Shown in pieces: positions 26,801 to 41,800 of a stretch of 64,000 nucleotides of DNA (position 1 is its first letter; every line of letters begins with the position of its first letter). The stretch is taken from assembly GCA_021234535.1 (NCBI GenBank), contig CM037843.1:41727200-41791199 (forward strand). Direction: 5' to 3'. A model generated the notes under the pieces. It was not told the origin of the DNA. It saw only the letters and a list, made by a program, of their open reading frames with translations, and ran no database searches. Source of the stretch: Stichopus chloronotus (taxonomy: Eukaryota > Echinodermata > Holothuroidea > Aspidochirotida > Stichopodidae). The position numbers and the translations under genes are program-made.

Positions 26801-29800
26801 ACAATGAAAGATTGCCAAGATTCTTTAGTGTGGCAGTTTAAGTCATGTTCACTCCATTGTGACTGGACAAGACTAATGACCTGTCATTTTCACAATCCAA
26901 TGGGATTTAATTTGTTTAGAAGCAGACTCAGCTGAGTCTTGTGCTGAAGAGAAACTGGTCTTTTGCCTTTACTTTGAAACAGATGACCAACTGCTGAGTG
27001 TAGCATTAAATATATTTGTCCAATACAATGGAAAACAAACACAGAAACAATATGTCCTTTGCTTCAACTTACATACATAGCAGAAAAAAGAAAACAGATA
27101 CCATGGAATGGAGAAAACAAATGTATCCCCAGATAGCAAAGATAACGAAGACATGTAAGATATAAAACTCATTTGCATATGGATGAGTCTAATCCCTTTA
27201 TCAAAGCAATCTGGAGATTCATTACTAGGAGCTTCTTCCTCCACTGTTGGAGAAAACTTGACTTTTTGTTTCTGCAAATGGCTTCCATATGCAATATATA
27301 ATGACAGAGCAAATTAATAAGTTTTATAAGGTTAGATCCTTAAAGTAACACTGAAGTTTTCATCTGGGGCTGAAATTACGCTGTTGACATTTTGGAACCA
27401 GAATAATGACTTAATATTGGAACATGAAAATGGGACACTGGGGTATGAAACAATATCATGAATGTGATTCTTTATTCTATGCTGTAATTTGTTGCTAAAT
27501 ATGCTAAAACATTACATTAACCTTTGAAAGCAACCTATTTGTGAGACGACATAATAAATGTAACTCTAAACTTTAAACAGGATACATGCAACATAACATT
27601 GCAAATTCACATGCCCCTGTGACAACAGGCACAATGTTTGCAAGTGCTCAATTTACTGCAGTACCTGATTTAGATGAAATGGAAGCTCGTTTCTTCATTG
27701 GAGGTGGTTTATCTTTGGTGGGGGTAATCGGGGTCGGCTTCCCATCGGTAGGTGTAGCCGGTATCTTCTGTACAACTGGTATCGATGACGACTTGTCTCC
27801 CTGGTCTACAGTGAAATGTGAGTTAAAAACAATTTAAGTTTTAGAAGTTACCGTCTGCTGACAGGAGAATCAAACACGGCACAAACAACAGGGGATACAC
27901 AGAACAGTTTTCACTATGCCGAGTCTATCACTCATAACCTTTATGTACATCTTTGTTTGGTGAAAACCGATGAGACACATTTCCAAACAGGTTATGTGTA
28001 CACAGTCCTTCATCAAACTGAAAAGTACTTGCCAATTCAATTTATCCTCCCACAGGTGTGCCATCATAATAACGTAATGGGGAAAACATACCACCACAAT
28101 AAAATTTACTGTGAAGCTCACTGACTAAGGCTGCAGGCAAAAGGTTAATCTCATTTATTGCTGGTATGCGGCTGTCAATTTTAAGCATGCTTGAGCACAA
28201 AATTGATCAAACTCTATCCAAAATGTTACATTTTCCCACATCAACAACAAGACTTGATTGCATCTCCAGCGGTGGCCGATTATGTCATCTCTCTTGGAGG
28301 CTTTGGTACATTTCAAAGGCAAGGCCTTCGTGTATACTGTTGACAAGGCATGTCTGGAGTCTCTGGACGTTCACAGATATATTTTTCATTGTTTTTTTTT
28401 TTCTTTTTCTGTCTTCGTATTTTTTGAGCATCAGTGTGCCTTGAGGAGTTACAGACTGAGGTTCAGTGAGGCAACACAAGGAAAGTTTTCAAAATAAACA
28501 ACACTCCCCTCCCTTTACTTCTCCCCCCCCCCTCCCCTCCCACATCCTTCCTTTGCAAACACACACTTTCATTTCACTTACAATTTACACTAATAACATG
28601 GCAGTTTCATCAAAACAGGTAAAGTGCACAATAGAATATTTTAGTATGGTATATAATCAAATGCTGTGTGATATTTATTGCCTTTGCTTGCCTTTAAACA
28701 TTTTTTTTTTTTTTTGGTGGTTGACCACACATCTTTGTTAACAATAACGTACAGTCAGTCTTTGATTGATTAATTAGATGAGGGATATGCTTTTCAATCT
28801 TGAAAAAGATAGAAACTAAATATGGGTCTTTTCTCTTACAGTATACCTGTACTAATTACTTTGTAATAAACTTCATAATAACCGAAATTCAGCTTTTCCA
28901 CTTGCCAAGTCTATAACTCATTCCATACAATACAGGAATTATTTAGCCAGAAATTGAACTTCATTTTACATTCAATGCAAGACAGCTACTTCAGTGGTTG
29001 CTAAAACGTATTTTCCAAACTCCACGTCTTTGAATTCCCCTGCGGGATGAATGTTATCAATTGAATTTGAATTAATCATTCAGTGACTTGTGCACAGGTA
29101 AATAAAATTCAATAACTGAATCTTAAAGTGTTATTTATAAAATGTCCCCCCACCAAACACCTGTCAAAAATGTAACATGAAGTTTGAAATAATAGACTAC
29201 ATTATATCTTTATCACACTATATCATAGATCAATTCAACAGTAGATAACATATAAGAGTTGTCAAACTTGCAGATGGTACAGTAGCTTACATGGTACAAA
29301 CTGTAAATACAGCTGAAAGTTTTTTGATGACCCTAGAAGTCTATTATGGCTTAAAGTTTGATTATTTTGTGTAACCTAGCAACCTGTTCTGACGAGTGCA
29401 GATTCATGTCTTCTTTTCAATGTCTGGAAGTTGAACCATGGAAGTTGTAGGTATATATGCCAGTATCCGATACATTATCAGAGCTACTATGATATCTTTC
29501 TTAGCTCTAGAATATATGGAAAGATTGAACTTAAGATTACCTTATCACTGATAACACAAACCTTCCTCCATCCTTAACCCAACTGATTGAGGTCCATATT
29601 TTATCACCTCATAATCGTCCAAATCTAATCCATCTGGAACCCACTGACTGGTGCCCATATCTTATCGATCACTACAGTCCCTCTCTCAGCCACCTTTTCT
29701 TATGCTCCACCCATCTAATTGATGGCCAAATTGTTCAAACCAGTCCCTCTCATACCCTGCTCATACATCCTCCACCAATATGATTGGTGCCCATATCTTA

Positions 29801-32800
29801 CCACCTATAACAGTCATCCACTTTCTCTATAGCAATTTAAAAAATAAAAAAGTACTGACACTTGATAACAGTTTTTCCTTCTCAGAGTACTGATAACCTT
29901 TAAAATTTATTATTTACACTAGAGAAATGTAGGGAAAATGTGATTGTACCCTGGTGAAGGAGGGGAGGAAATCCAAATATCACAGCAAATTTCTTCAAAA
30001 ATGAGACAAGTTTTCACTAAATACAGCAGTTTGGATCTGAGCACCTTCGATTTAACGATACTTTACCACTCAAAGGACATGTAGGTTCCTTTCAATTACA
30101 GGAAAAACAGATGTTCCAGCTAGGTTAAAGGGAACAATTTTCATCAGGTTTGATCAGAATGTAGGATGCAGAGAATATTAGGGTTAGACCTTCATCCAGA
30201 ACTCACCATCATCTCCCTCCTCTTGCCCATCCTCTACCTGAGTATCAAAGACGTCTTCCTCTGGTTCCACTCCTTGATGTTGTTCATCTTCATCTTCTGC
30301 TGAAATTTGCATCTCTTTGCTCTGTTGCTGTTTCTGTGCAGCATCCATGATGTTTACTTTCTGAGCCTCCATGAGGGCATACTCTGCCTGGATGTCATTT
30401 CCAACACCATCATAGAACAAACCTGTAAGAGAAAGCATGAAAGCTAACATACCACCTTCCAAGACTTTCATTAATGAGGGAGACATTCAAATTCTAGGGG
30501 ATTGTTTCAACTGATTCCACAGTCATATCTAACACTCCATGAAAATGTTCACTTAAACAATTAATCACAATTCATAGTTTTCCCTTTTGCAAAAAAATTG
30601 CATGTGGTCTCTTCTAGTGCATAACATTCAACACTTGCCAATTTGTAACATTTATGACAGTACAAAGGAGTTTATTTCCAGGAGAATGATATGTGAGTGT
30701 GGATAACTATATGTCTTAAATATAGCAATTGACCTACACAGAAACTTGCTCATGTCTACTAAAGCTCAAACAGGCAAGCACTTGCTCTAAATTAATGATT
30801 GATTCTTCATGACGATGTGTCCAAGTGGGCATTTTATAGGTATTAAAAAGTGTCAGTGAAAAACAGTACATGGAAAGAATAATTGATAATGCCAGAGATG
30901 TACTGTAGAGAAAGCAACCCAGCTACTAGCATCAGAGATTGTGGTGTGACTTGCCAAATGTGGAACAGGCGAAATTCTTCAGACAGAAGTAAAGACAATG
31001 CACTATACATCAAGCATTGTGTACTTTAATGTGACAAGTATGACTTCCAGATTATCCTTGGAAATCACCACTCGTATGTTCACAATGTGAAATAATGTTT
31101 TACCAATGGCCACAGGCAAGGTAATAAGATTCCAGCAAGGATGAAATTCATCATCCATAGCACCCTACAGTGTACTTTCCAAAGCTCTAGATACCTATGA
31201 GCATGATTGAGTTTCACCAGAGCCTGCCATAATCAACAAATTGGATATTATCTGTCAAGCTGACCGTGTTGTGCAAGACAATCGTGACGTGAGAGCGATG
31301 TGAAAGTGCCGTAGCGCAGTTTACTTGTCGATCGATGGGTACCCTAGATATAAGTCTCTTACTCTGGATTACGTTGATATCCATATCGTATAGGAATGGA
31401 CAATATAAAAGATAGTTGCTGTAGACAAATTGAAATGCTGAGGCTTAACCTGAGTAAAGAAATGAATAGCTCCTCCAAGTGAAGAGACTCAAGAACATCA
31501 GACCTCAACCTACAAGGACTTGTGTTATTGTCAATTCATGGCAATGGCACACTTATGACAATGGTTTACTTTGCAAGTAACAGAAAATACTATGAAAGTA
31601 GGATTCAAGTAAAATACACAGACCTGCCGATTAATTTATTTTCTAAGTATCTCAGCAAAAAAAAAGTAAAAAAGAAAGAATCATTTTGTGAGTTTTAAAA
31701 GTGCATCGTCAATTTGATGTGATAGTAGGCTACATGGGAGCACTGAAAAAGTAATGAAAAGACTGGCATGACCTGTAAAGTTTTTATTTTAAGAGTATGA
31801 ACACTCATTTGAAGATAATCAGAGTAGAACCACTATAAACCTGATTTTGGTCAAATTATCATGCCTATCACACCTGACAATTACCTCCAGCTTGCTTTGT
31901 TCTACCGGTGGTACGATCCAAACAATCAGAGGTTCAATCCACCATTCCATTTGACAACCAATGAATAAGACATACCTAGAAGTGTCCAAGCCAGAGTGCT
32001 GTTGGGGGAGACACATGTGGCCGCTTCAAAGAATGTTTCGGCGATGTCATTTCTCTCCTCCATGGCACAGACGATCCCGTACAGCATCAGTCCCTCCAAA
32101 TGGTGAGGGTCAATCGCAATGGTCTCTTTGAAACATTCTTCAGCCTGCATGTGTGTGAGTGGCAGGTATTTGGCAAATAAACAAACAAGACAAAAAGAAA
32201 GTATGCAACAGAGAAATTAAAATCAATCTAGTTTTGTGAACAATATTTCAATGGCAATGAATGCTGACAATCACCATATTGACTGTAATAGTTAATAGTT
32301 GTCATTCAATTATACGAGGTTAGCTAATAAGCTGCTGCATTGATCCAAACTGTGAGCTGCTGCCTGCTCTTTACAAGGAGAGAGCCTCAGCTCATACAAG
32401 GGACTCACTGTTATGAAAGGCAATTACCTGCACTGATGATTGTCACAAGATTGCAAATGGGAAAACACTCTCCATTTTGAGTTGATGTTTAATTTGCTCA
32501 ATTCTGTGTAACTAAACAATTTTTGAGTAAACCATCTGTCACATTGATAATGTAATTTTAGATCATCATCTATAAGTAGTACCAAAATGTACAGTTTAAT
32601 CACTAATGCTGACTAGCTCCTGCATGATACCATATACATTCAATAGCAACTCCTGGAGGAAAAATTCAAACAGGTACGTACCATTTTAGACTAACAATAA
32701 ATAAACAAATCATTCTAAATAAAGGAAAAAATACAAGGGATACAAGATCTCAAAATGCTTAGAAGTTGACCTTGCAATGGCCAAAAAAGGAAACCTATCA

Positions 32801-35800
32801 TCAATTACAGAATAATGGAAATATGCAAAGTTTGGATGTGGTCTGTCGCAACATGGTGAACCATGTGTGACCCCATCCGGAGATGGTAAGTAAGAGACCA
32901 CTGAACGTAACAAAGAATGCATATGTTGCATTCACAAGTATCATATGCAGTACAATTGCATATCTCCTTTAAATATGATATGGCTTAGATCAGATAACAA
33001 GGAACAAGAATAAATCATAATGTGACTGTCAATGAAGCACCATTATTACTTAATAATGTGAGATTTGTTCCACTTTCCATTGTCTCTTATGCGCAAATGA
33101 CCCTTCCTCACCTTTGCAATGTCGTTGATCAGGAGGCTGAAGGTGCCGTAGTCGAACCAGCTGGCGGCATCATTTCTCTTCCTGGCGAGTCTCTATTGGC
33201 GAAAACAAACCGCACAAACTTTGTATTAACTTATGTCATAAATTGAATGGAACTTGAATTCATAGCTGACCTCTCCAAACTTTCAACATGGGCAATGTCT
33301 GTCATCTTTTATTTTTGAAAATTATCAAAACAAAGAAACACCATCAAAACAAAAAGATACATGGAAATAGAAAAAGAAGATACAGTCGGGCTATCGTCAT
33401 TGTTGAAAATAGGGAGACGAAAAAGCTGAAGAGATACAAAACCACGATCACAAAATGAAGTTTTAACGAAGTAATTATATCAATTTTTTAATCTGCCAAC
33501 TTTCAGAAATTTTGCATCTTTTCATTCCAGGAAGACTAACAGACCTCCTGAAGGCATTCTTAATGGACAACACCAACAAACCAGCAGTAACTCAAATAAT
33601 ATGTAATATATAAATACTAACTCAAGAGAAAACTAAATTGTATCCATAGCCACAAGAAATAACTACATTTACACAGAAAGGAGAAACAGAAATAGTTACG
33701 TCAGAGAAGTTGGAGACAACACCTTTAGAACAACAGATACTTTAAACAAGACTTATCAGCCAAGAAGTAATGTCAGCCCAATCTATCGGTGTTGGTAAAC
33801 AGTGATCTAACAATTCATATACAAAGTCACACATAAAAGACACACAAGGTCAGGTCTTCAGAAATGACACTATTGTCTACATGTATCTTAACTTTACAAT
33901 TAGCACAAGAAAAATAAAGGACACCAAAAAAGAGAAACCATTGACTCACCTCCTGGTAATATTTGGAAGCTAACTCAAAGTTTTCGTTGACCTCAGCCTC
34001 CCGAGCGAAATGTCGCAGCTGTTCGTCGGTGGTGATCGGAGCGGGCACCGGCGTCTCGTCTTCCAGGGTCAGGACTTGGCCCAGGCCGACATGCATCTGA
34101 TCCACCAGGAATACATAGAGCTCACTCAGGAATGATTCCAGTTCTGCTTGATCTTTAAAGTTACTTGTCTTCAGATATTTTTCTCTCACTATCTTGACTA
34201 CTGAATGCTGTTCAGTGATAGAAGGGAAAAAAAGAGTGTTGTGCACTGTATATTCATCGTCCTTTTCAAGTTTCCTTGCAAAACAAACATACAATTTGAT
34301 CTTATGTGTTTTTGTAAATACAATCAACGGTACTGGCTTACAGGTCACAAGTAGGTTAAATCTACTTCCATCAACTTTGTGGGAAAATATTTTTTTTGAT
34401 ATTAAGTTTGAAAACTGATGATAAACTATTGGATTTGTACACCTCATGGATTAAGTGATTAACATGGTTTTTGTTTACAGTATTCAAACACAAAGGCAAC
34501 TTCTAACACTGCTCAAAACAATTAAACGTAGTTTCTCAGAACACCCAAGTATTTTTTTTGTGTTTTTCCCCCTTCTGTTTCTTTTTAGTTTACAAAGTAC
34601 CTTGATTTGTTCTTTGAATGCAAAGTATTTGCCAGATGTATTCAGTTCGTAGATGAGTCTCCTCTTCCGGTCTTCCATGGCATCACTGTTACTCTGCAAC
34701 TGGTTGCTCTGAGCATTTTCACCATACAGTGTCCTGCATGTTTGCATGAAGATGAATGCATCACATTCAGGTTACAAATAAGTCAGGATTAAGAGCACTG
34801 CAAACAGACTACATCAACTCAAAAGTGGTCAAACTACATTTTCCTTTTCTGCATAATTTAACATCTAACTATTAAAGACCTGATTATCCTCATCTACTAA
34901 GTGGATTAACATGTTTTAGAAAAAAAAAATGACCGGAGGACACACTTATGAAATTAGTATTTCAATTGCAAGATACAATCAACCTCATTCTGAACTAGTA
35001 ATCTGTGACTAAGAATCTAAGCATAAATTTTAAATCAGGCTGGAATGTTCCAAAAACCAAAGTATTGACATGACACCACTGTAGTGTAGTGTTTGCACGA
35101 GGTATCCAGGTACCTGACCAAGGACGTCAGGCCCGCTTCTGAATTGCTCCCCAGGTTAAAAGTTTTCCGTAACATACATTTCTATTTGTACAAATTCATG
35201 TATGCACCTAGCTGGGAAAACTAAATGTTTCATGCCTATTTGTAAGATACATAAATACATAAATTACAAAGAAAATTGTATTATGACTTCACAAAAAACT
35301 TGTGTTCTGACAGAAGTTAAATTTTGGACAGCTCAGCACCCGACCAACTGTGATCTGAGTTTGCAAACACAATTGTATTGAATTTTCCCCCTTCAAAAAC
35401 TAACTATTGTAGTCAAGTGCCAGAGTTCTCTGGGGTAGGTATGTTGTGATGCAAGATTAACATAAGAAACACTTCCAAAGGAATCCCTTTTTCAAATGTC
35501 TGTACCCTTTGAAAACTGTTATGGTCATTTAAAATTGATTAAACTAAACACTAATTAAAACAAACGAAAACTGTAAGCAAACTACTTATCCACCAAAAGC
35601 CTGAGTGTAAAATATGTTAACTATAAGTTTTCCTGGTGCATCAACCCACAGCCCAGTCTTCAAAGTTGAAATCTAAAGTTTATGAAGTTCAACTCTGAAG
35701 AAAATCCTTCACAACCGCAGGACAACTTACATTTCATCAAATTTATGATTTAACAAGAAATCCATAAAGAGTGCTTTCAGAGTTTTGACGGCGAGTGAAT

Positions 35801-38800
35801 TTAACTACCATCAAGCTCGGATACTTTGCCTCTTGAAGTGAAACCTCCAAGCATCCATAGCTGAGCTTCAAGAAAACACAATTTTGAAATATTACCTGAA
35901 TTCATCGAGGACAAGATTGCCAATTTTTTGCACCTGGTGATGAAAGTCCTCGACTGCACGTTGAGCTCCGTTTGTCCTACGAGGAAACAACGGCCGGGGT
36001 GGAATGTACTCTGCAACTCTGAAAAACGAGAGAAAACAGCAGATGAGAATGATACATCCAATGGATCAACCAATCAATCATATATCTCATAAATGTTTCA
36101 AAAACAGGCAGATAATTAAATAACAACTTCATTTTCCTTTCCAGTGAAATTTTGGCATGCATTGTATGAAGACAAATGATTGCAGTAGGCTGAATGAGTT
36201 CAAAAATATTTCTCAAATGTGATTTTACAGTTGCTGATATTCCAGACAGTGGGTTCATTTAGAAGATCATGTGATGATCTAACACCAGACAAGCTAAAGC
36301 TGCGGTGTATGTATATAAACTTGACAATGCAAATAAAATACATCACCACACTTAAGAGCAGTGATTAAATTTACCTGCTTGCTAATTCCTCTGGTGCTCT
36401 CTTGGGAACCACTGGTTTTTCCAGCTCAAATTCCAGCATGATGTAAGTTTTAGCCTCATCATACTGCATACCTTCTAAGTTCTGTTGAGGTTGTGCCTCT
36501 CCCTCAGAGGCCGTATCTGTCCCGGGTGCACTGGGTTTTAACATCTGGGATGGTTGCTGTTGCAAAAGATCATAGAACTTAGATGAGAATCTTGTCATAA
36601 AATCAAACATCAGACCAACTTGTCATGACAGGTTTTTGAAATCTCTTCCATATTGGGAATTGTACCATCTTAACTTGATCAAAAAGTATGAATGTGATAA
36701 TAATAGCCCTTTTCAAATGCATGACCCTTAGACCTCTGTGGGATATTGAACAAATATAAACATGGATATTCTAGTACTAAAACACTGTTATATACTTAAC
36801 ACAAAATAAAGTCATTGACTATACACTACCGCTGTTGAGTTCAGCATTTAGAGATCAGTAAAAACTGTAAATCATGCAATGTCTATATTAAAGTGAGGTT
36901 CAGGTATAGAACACCTGGTTAGCACTTTTAACAAAGGACAATCACACAAGTATTACCCTCCTGACAACTGACTTGGAACTGTTCAGATCAACCTTGCAGA
37001 TACCAGACACTGATGGCTTCTCCAGAATGCACCCAAGAACATCCATCTTGTACGGGTGTAATATCGGATTTGAAGCAGACTCAAGGTTCCAACCCACCAG
37101 TTGTCAAACACTTGTTACCTTACCATGACTTCAAGTCAACAAAGAGTAACATAATCAAAACATTGTTTACAAAATTATAAACAACCATTCAATCACAAGT
37201 GAAAGACGGTGGGCTAAATTTTCAGGCCTTTACAGGCGATGACCTGGATTTGAGGAAGACTGGCCTCATTTTCTTAACTTATCATTCTGAGTTTTGTTTT
37301 TTCCTTCTTTTCTCTTTTTATTGTTTTATTGGTATTGTATCACTTCTGTTATCTTCCATGTATAGTCCAGCTGAAGCACAACTTGAGAGATACAGTAACT
37401 TTAGTTACTTAAACTAAACACTCAAAGAATCATTGAAACAAGGACAGTCCGAGTCTTAACTTCAGGATACAGTGTAAGACCAAATTCCTCCCACCCAATT
37501 ACCCCCTCCCACCCACCCCCAGACACACACACATTCAAAAGTCTTTTCCTTATCCCATCTTTTAATGCACAGTGAAGAAGGCAAGCATTTTTTTTTTTTT
37601 TTTGGTTCCCCTTTAACAATGTATGATGTTCTAATAACCCCATCATAGATCTTCATCTGTTGTTTAAAATAGGTGGCATATGAGTTCTACTCTACAAACA
37701 ATGCCTATTATTTTCATGGCTTTGATATGGTTCCTATGAAAAAGAGCATGTTGAGACACTAAATTAATCACACAAAACATGAAAAGAGGGATACTTTTTC
37801 ACTTTTTCTACTTTGGCACTGACTGAATTGCTTTTTCAAGTATTAGTGCACAGTACAGTACTAACAGCTATACTGACACATACCATTTTACACTAGCCGG
37901 TACTAAATCTATACTTTATCTCTATATTGTTGCTGTGCAGAATTTGGCGTGGATTTGCTATATATACATATGAATAATGTTGCAAGGTTATAATGAATAC
38001 TATACCTTCAAACAGTAAATATGCCAAATAGAAAGAAAGTATGCACGAACAGGGACGATTCATAAAGTAAAAGGAATTGCAAGTCTAGAAGAACACATAT
38101 AAGAATACATAATGACATAAAGGGTACTGTCCATGGTAGTTGCAACAACATTTGATGAGGTGCTGGTAGCCAATAACCCATGAAAATATTACTAATAGTC
38201 TTTGTTTTTGTTTGGTTACCTTCCAAAGATTGCTGAAATCTCTTGCTGTAAATAAGCTGACTAATTGCTTAGGAACTAATGAAAAGTCTTTGTCAAAGTC
38301 TCTTTCTGAATTATTTTTCAAAAATCTTTCAAAATTATTTTTCATCTAAATATGAAGTGACATGAGTTTGATGTGGTTACATAGTGGAACATGGCAAAAG
38401 CAAATTTGCAGCAGGCAAGATTATAGAAATATTTCAAGAAATCTATGAGCATACAGAAATTAAAATTCCACAAGTTCCACAGGGCTATGAATACAGACAA
38501 CTTCATCATAATAAGAAAGGGTTAAGAAAGATACACTGACTAAAGGGCTGATAGAGAGAGTAGTACATAGCAGAGCAGACTTCAAGCCAGTAAATTTACA
38601 GCACTGAGCAAGAAGTTAAATTGTTCTACATCTAGAGAAATGTGATGAAAAAAATGCAGGTTGGTACTTTGAGGAGAAAATGAACAGAACTTGAAATAAA
38701 TAGAAAAGACATACTTTTCTTGAACGCTAAGACAGTGAGGTGCCAGTAATGGAAAATAAAAACAAACGTGAAAAACCATTGATGTGGTGCTCGTGACAAT

Positions 38801-41800
38801 TGAAAGCAAGAAATCAAAGTCATGACATCATCAAGAAGAAATTAAAATCAATCTTGAGTGAAACAAAATAATGTGCGGCTCTGGGGAGGATGAGAAAATG
38901 GAACGTTCCTGAAAATTAGTTTGCTGTGTTGTCATCAAACAATATGCATGCCTAAGTTTTCCTCTCAGCAAGTCAAAGCTTCATATGGTCAGAAACAATC
39001 GGTACTACTTGCTGTTGTTCAAGCAACATGTCTACTCAATTAGACACATTGTTACTATAGATGTCAATATGTTGATACAAAGATGGTTAAGTGAGTTTTA
39101 ACAAGGGTAAGTACTACCACCATCACAGATCAGTCACATAAACACAGAAACTTTTACATATACAATGTGCTAATTTTTTAGCTAATACAGCAAATCTTAA
39201 GTCTGTACAGTATGAAGTGGACAAACTTTATTTCATAATTGATACGTGCAAGAAATAATGGGAATACATATGGAATACTCAATGTCTATTGACTATTCCC
39301 TTTTATAGATATACTGTGACTGAAATTTCTTCACTGTTAACATGCACAGGATGCATAAAATGTGCAGTTATGTTACTGACATCACATGTAACACAGTGTT
39401 GTAAGGTCACAGTCTGAAGTGTATGAAAAGAATAATAATGATAACTTCCCGTTATACAGAAAAAAAAATTAAAGTTTAATTATGACATTGTAAATGATGT
39501 TATGTCATTCACACTAAGGTTGACAGGTGTTCAAAATAAAGTGTTAATCACCCATACAAACAGCAATTTAAATAATTTGAACGTTCATTGTAATAAAAAA
39601 TTTACTGTAAATCACGATCAAACATTGTTTAAGTTTTGCTAAGGTTTATAATACTTTTCAAATAAAATTTGGAACTTTGAAAATTATTAGTAGTCAGAAT
39701 ATATAGCTCATGTAAATGCCTGAACGGCAACTTAGAGAACAAGTGATGGCTCTAGGCCTACCTGCAGTAGGTGACATCATCATACCATATCCATGCCATA
39801 CTCAATCACCATGGCAACATGTTTGTTACTTACAATTGTTATTCAACAATATGCTCTGTTTGTTTGCATGGCACCTCATCACCGTACACACATTGTGCGG
39901 CCATGAATGCTTGACAGATTCACAATTTGAGGTGCGACTCACTTGGATGATTCTTAAAAAACATGACAGACAGATAGACAGACAGACAAATAAATACACT
40001 TTTCTCCCTTGTGTCGAGAGACTAACAGTTCAGTATATCGATTCTGAAGATGCATGCTGTGTCAAAATGCCAAAAGAATACAGCACAACCCCCTCGGCAA
40101 ATAGGGTGATTCAGAGCATGGCAGATTTAAGAAGGCTGTTGATCATTCAGGAGATACAATAGTAGCCATTTCTGTAATGGTTAATTTAACAAAGTTCCCC
40201 CAAAAATCCTCATATTGTGGGTTAGGATGAATTTAATCTGAAAGGTATTGGCAGCTATTTTATTTTAAATTATAAATCACAATGAAAAGCTTGCTTCAAT
40301 CAGCAAATAGCTGAATCAAATCATAATGATTTAATTTGGCAAATTCACATAATTTAGGTCACATGTAGCCAATTATTTAAACTATCTTTTCCTTTTTTTC
40401 CTACATAATTTTGGATCTATTGAAAATATTGTCTATTTACATTAAGAAATGTAACTGTGGGCCAAGTGTTTTTGTTTGTTTGTTTGTTTGTTTGTTTGTT
40501 TGTTTGTTTGTTTGTTTGTTTGTTTGTTTGTGCAAACTACACACACATGGATATCCTGCAGATCCTAAAGAGACCATGCATAAATCAAAAAAAGTATGTA
40601 ACAGCATCCCTGAAAATGCATGTCACAAATGCATTCCTCTCAGTAATGTGAATTTAATTAGTGATGACAAAAACATATGTAATCTCCTGTAGTCTCTGAT
40701 GTAATTTGGGGGAAATCCCACAGTGAAACAGATTTGAGAGTTAATTTTACAAAAAATTCTGCCACATGCTTTGACTGATTAAGAACAGGTAATAAGAATT
40801 TATTGAAATGACTGGTGCCCCCCTAAGTAGACCTAATTGCTTTCTAGGACAGGCAAATGGTCAAACTGGGAAATTGCATATAACAGTAAAGGACATTTTC
40901 AGTGTGATTTTGCCAAGTTCTATACCACATGTGAAAATGAAGCAACAAACCGTCAATGTCTATGACAAAAATGAAGGCCCTTACTGTGCTTTCAAAGCAA
41001 AGGGAGTCTGAATATATATGAATGAAAGCAATAAAATACAGTGAAATGATGTAGACAATTATGTTACCATGTGCAATGTATGCTGTATGTTTAATCGTAA
41101 TGTGATATAGCTTGTGAAGTGAGTCATACCTTCCTCCCATTTCGTGGAGACAAACTCTGCAAATTGCAATGAAAATTCTTTGCCATCAGAGAGACGAAAC
41201 CTTGTGTAATATGTCAGTGAGTACCACAAAAGAAGGATAATATATTCAAAAGATTTAAAAGATGGTGCTCTTTGGTACATTTATGTGTAAAGTAATTCAA
41301 TCTTGGGGCTATGGTACATATCTGCTAAAATGAAACATCTCAATTATCTTAAAGGCTGGGTGACATGCATCCAGAAAAGAGCCCCCTTCATGCAAACGTT
41401 ACAAAGTAAAATCCTGGGTGAAAATCCGTTGGAATTTTGTTTGTATCTATTACCGTCTTTGAGATATGACTTTTCAAAGTTTGAAGAAAATGCAAAGCAG
41501 ATGATGTGGAGTGTTGCACAGCGTCAGTTTTTCTTTTGTTAACCCTATATATTTTGCCTCTTAATTACTGAGTTTCACATTGGTAAGTGATATGGATATT
41601 TTTGAAGAAGAAAATACATGCTTCCATAATAAAACCCTGTGGGCATATAAAATTCTCAAACGTCCTTGAAATAAAGGTTACATAAACAAAGGATTAACAT
41701 AAGACTTATCCTGGGAGTCCCTCTCCTGACGTCACAAATTTGCATATTTAGCCATTGTTTATTCATGACACAGCTGTGAGACACTAATTTACCTGTAAAT

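Larger units (their letters stand above)
21656..27664 (-). other. CFAP70 introns 20 and 19 (apart from exon 20)
   Basis: Intron 20 is 21656-22773, with nothing notable. Intron 19, 22804-27664, is one of the two longest and holds copy 1 of the inverted-repeat element, the AT-rich repeat and the candidate 18-nt microexon. Confidence 0.8.
30423..34600 (-). other. CFAP70 introns 17 to 14 (apart from exons 15-17)
   Basis: Introns 30423-31975, 32145-33111, 33193-33949 and 34208-34600. No repeats, RNA genes or extra exons recognised. Confidence 0.8.
34734..36374 (-). other. CFAP70 introns 13 and 12 (apart from exon 13)
   Basis: Intron 13, 34734-35895, carries copy 2 of the inverted-repeat element. 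Intron 12, 36019-36374, shows nothing. Confidence 0.8.

Noticed and set aside
27586..27837. Plus-strand open frame of 83 codons
   Set aside because: Antisense shadow of CFAP70 exon 19, which has the splice sites and correct phase.
33022..33246. Plus-strand open frame of 74 codons
   Set aside because: Antisense of CFAP70 exon 16.
39716..40162. 148-codon plus-strand open frame
   Set aside because: No recognisable domain, no splice or promoter context, and low-complexity D-R-Q-I repeats from a (GACA)n tract.
40411..40692. Open frame with repeated FVCL residues
   Set aside because: Produced by the (TTTG)n microsatellite.
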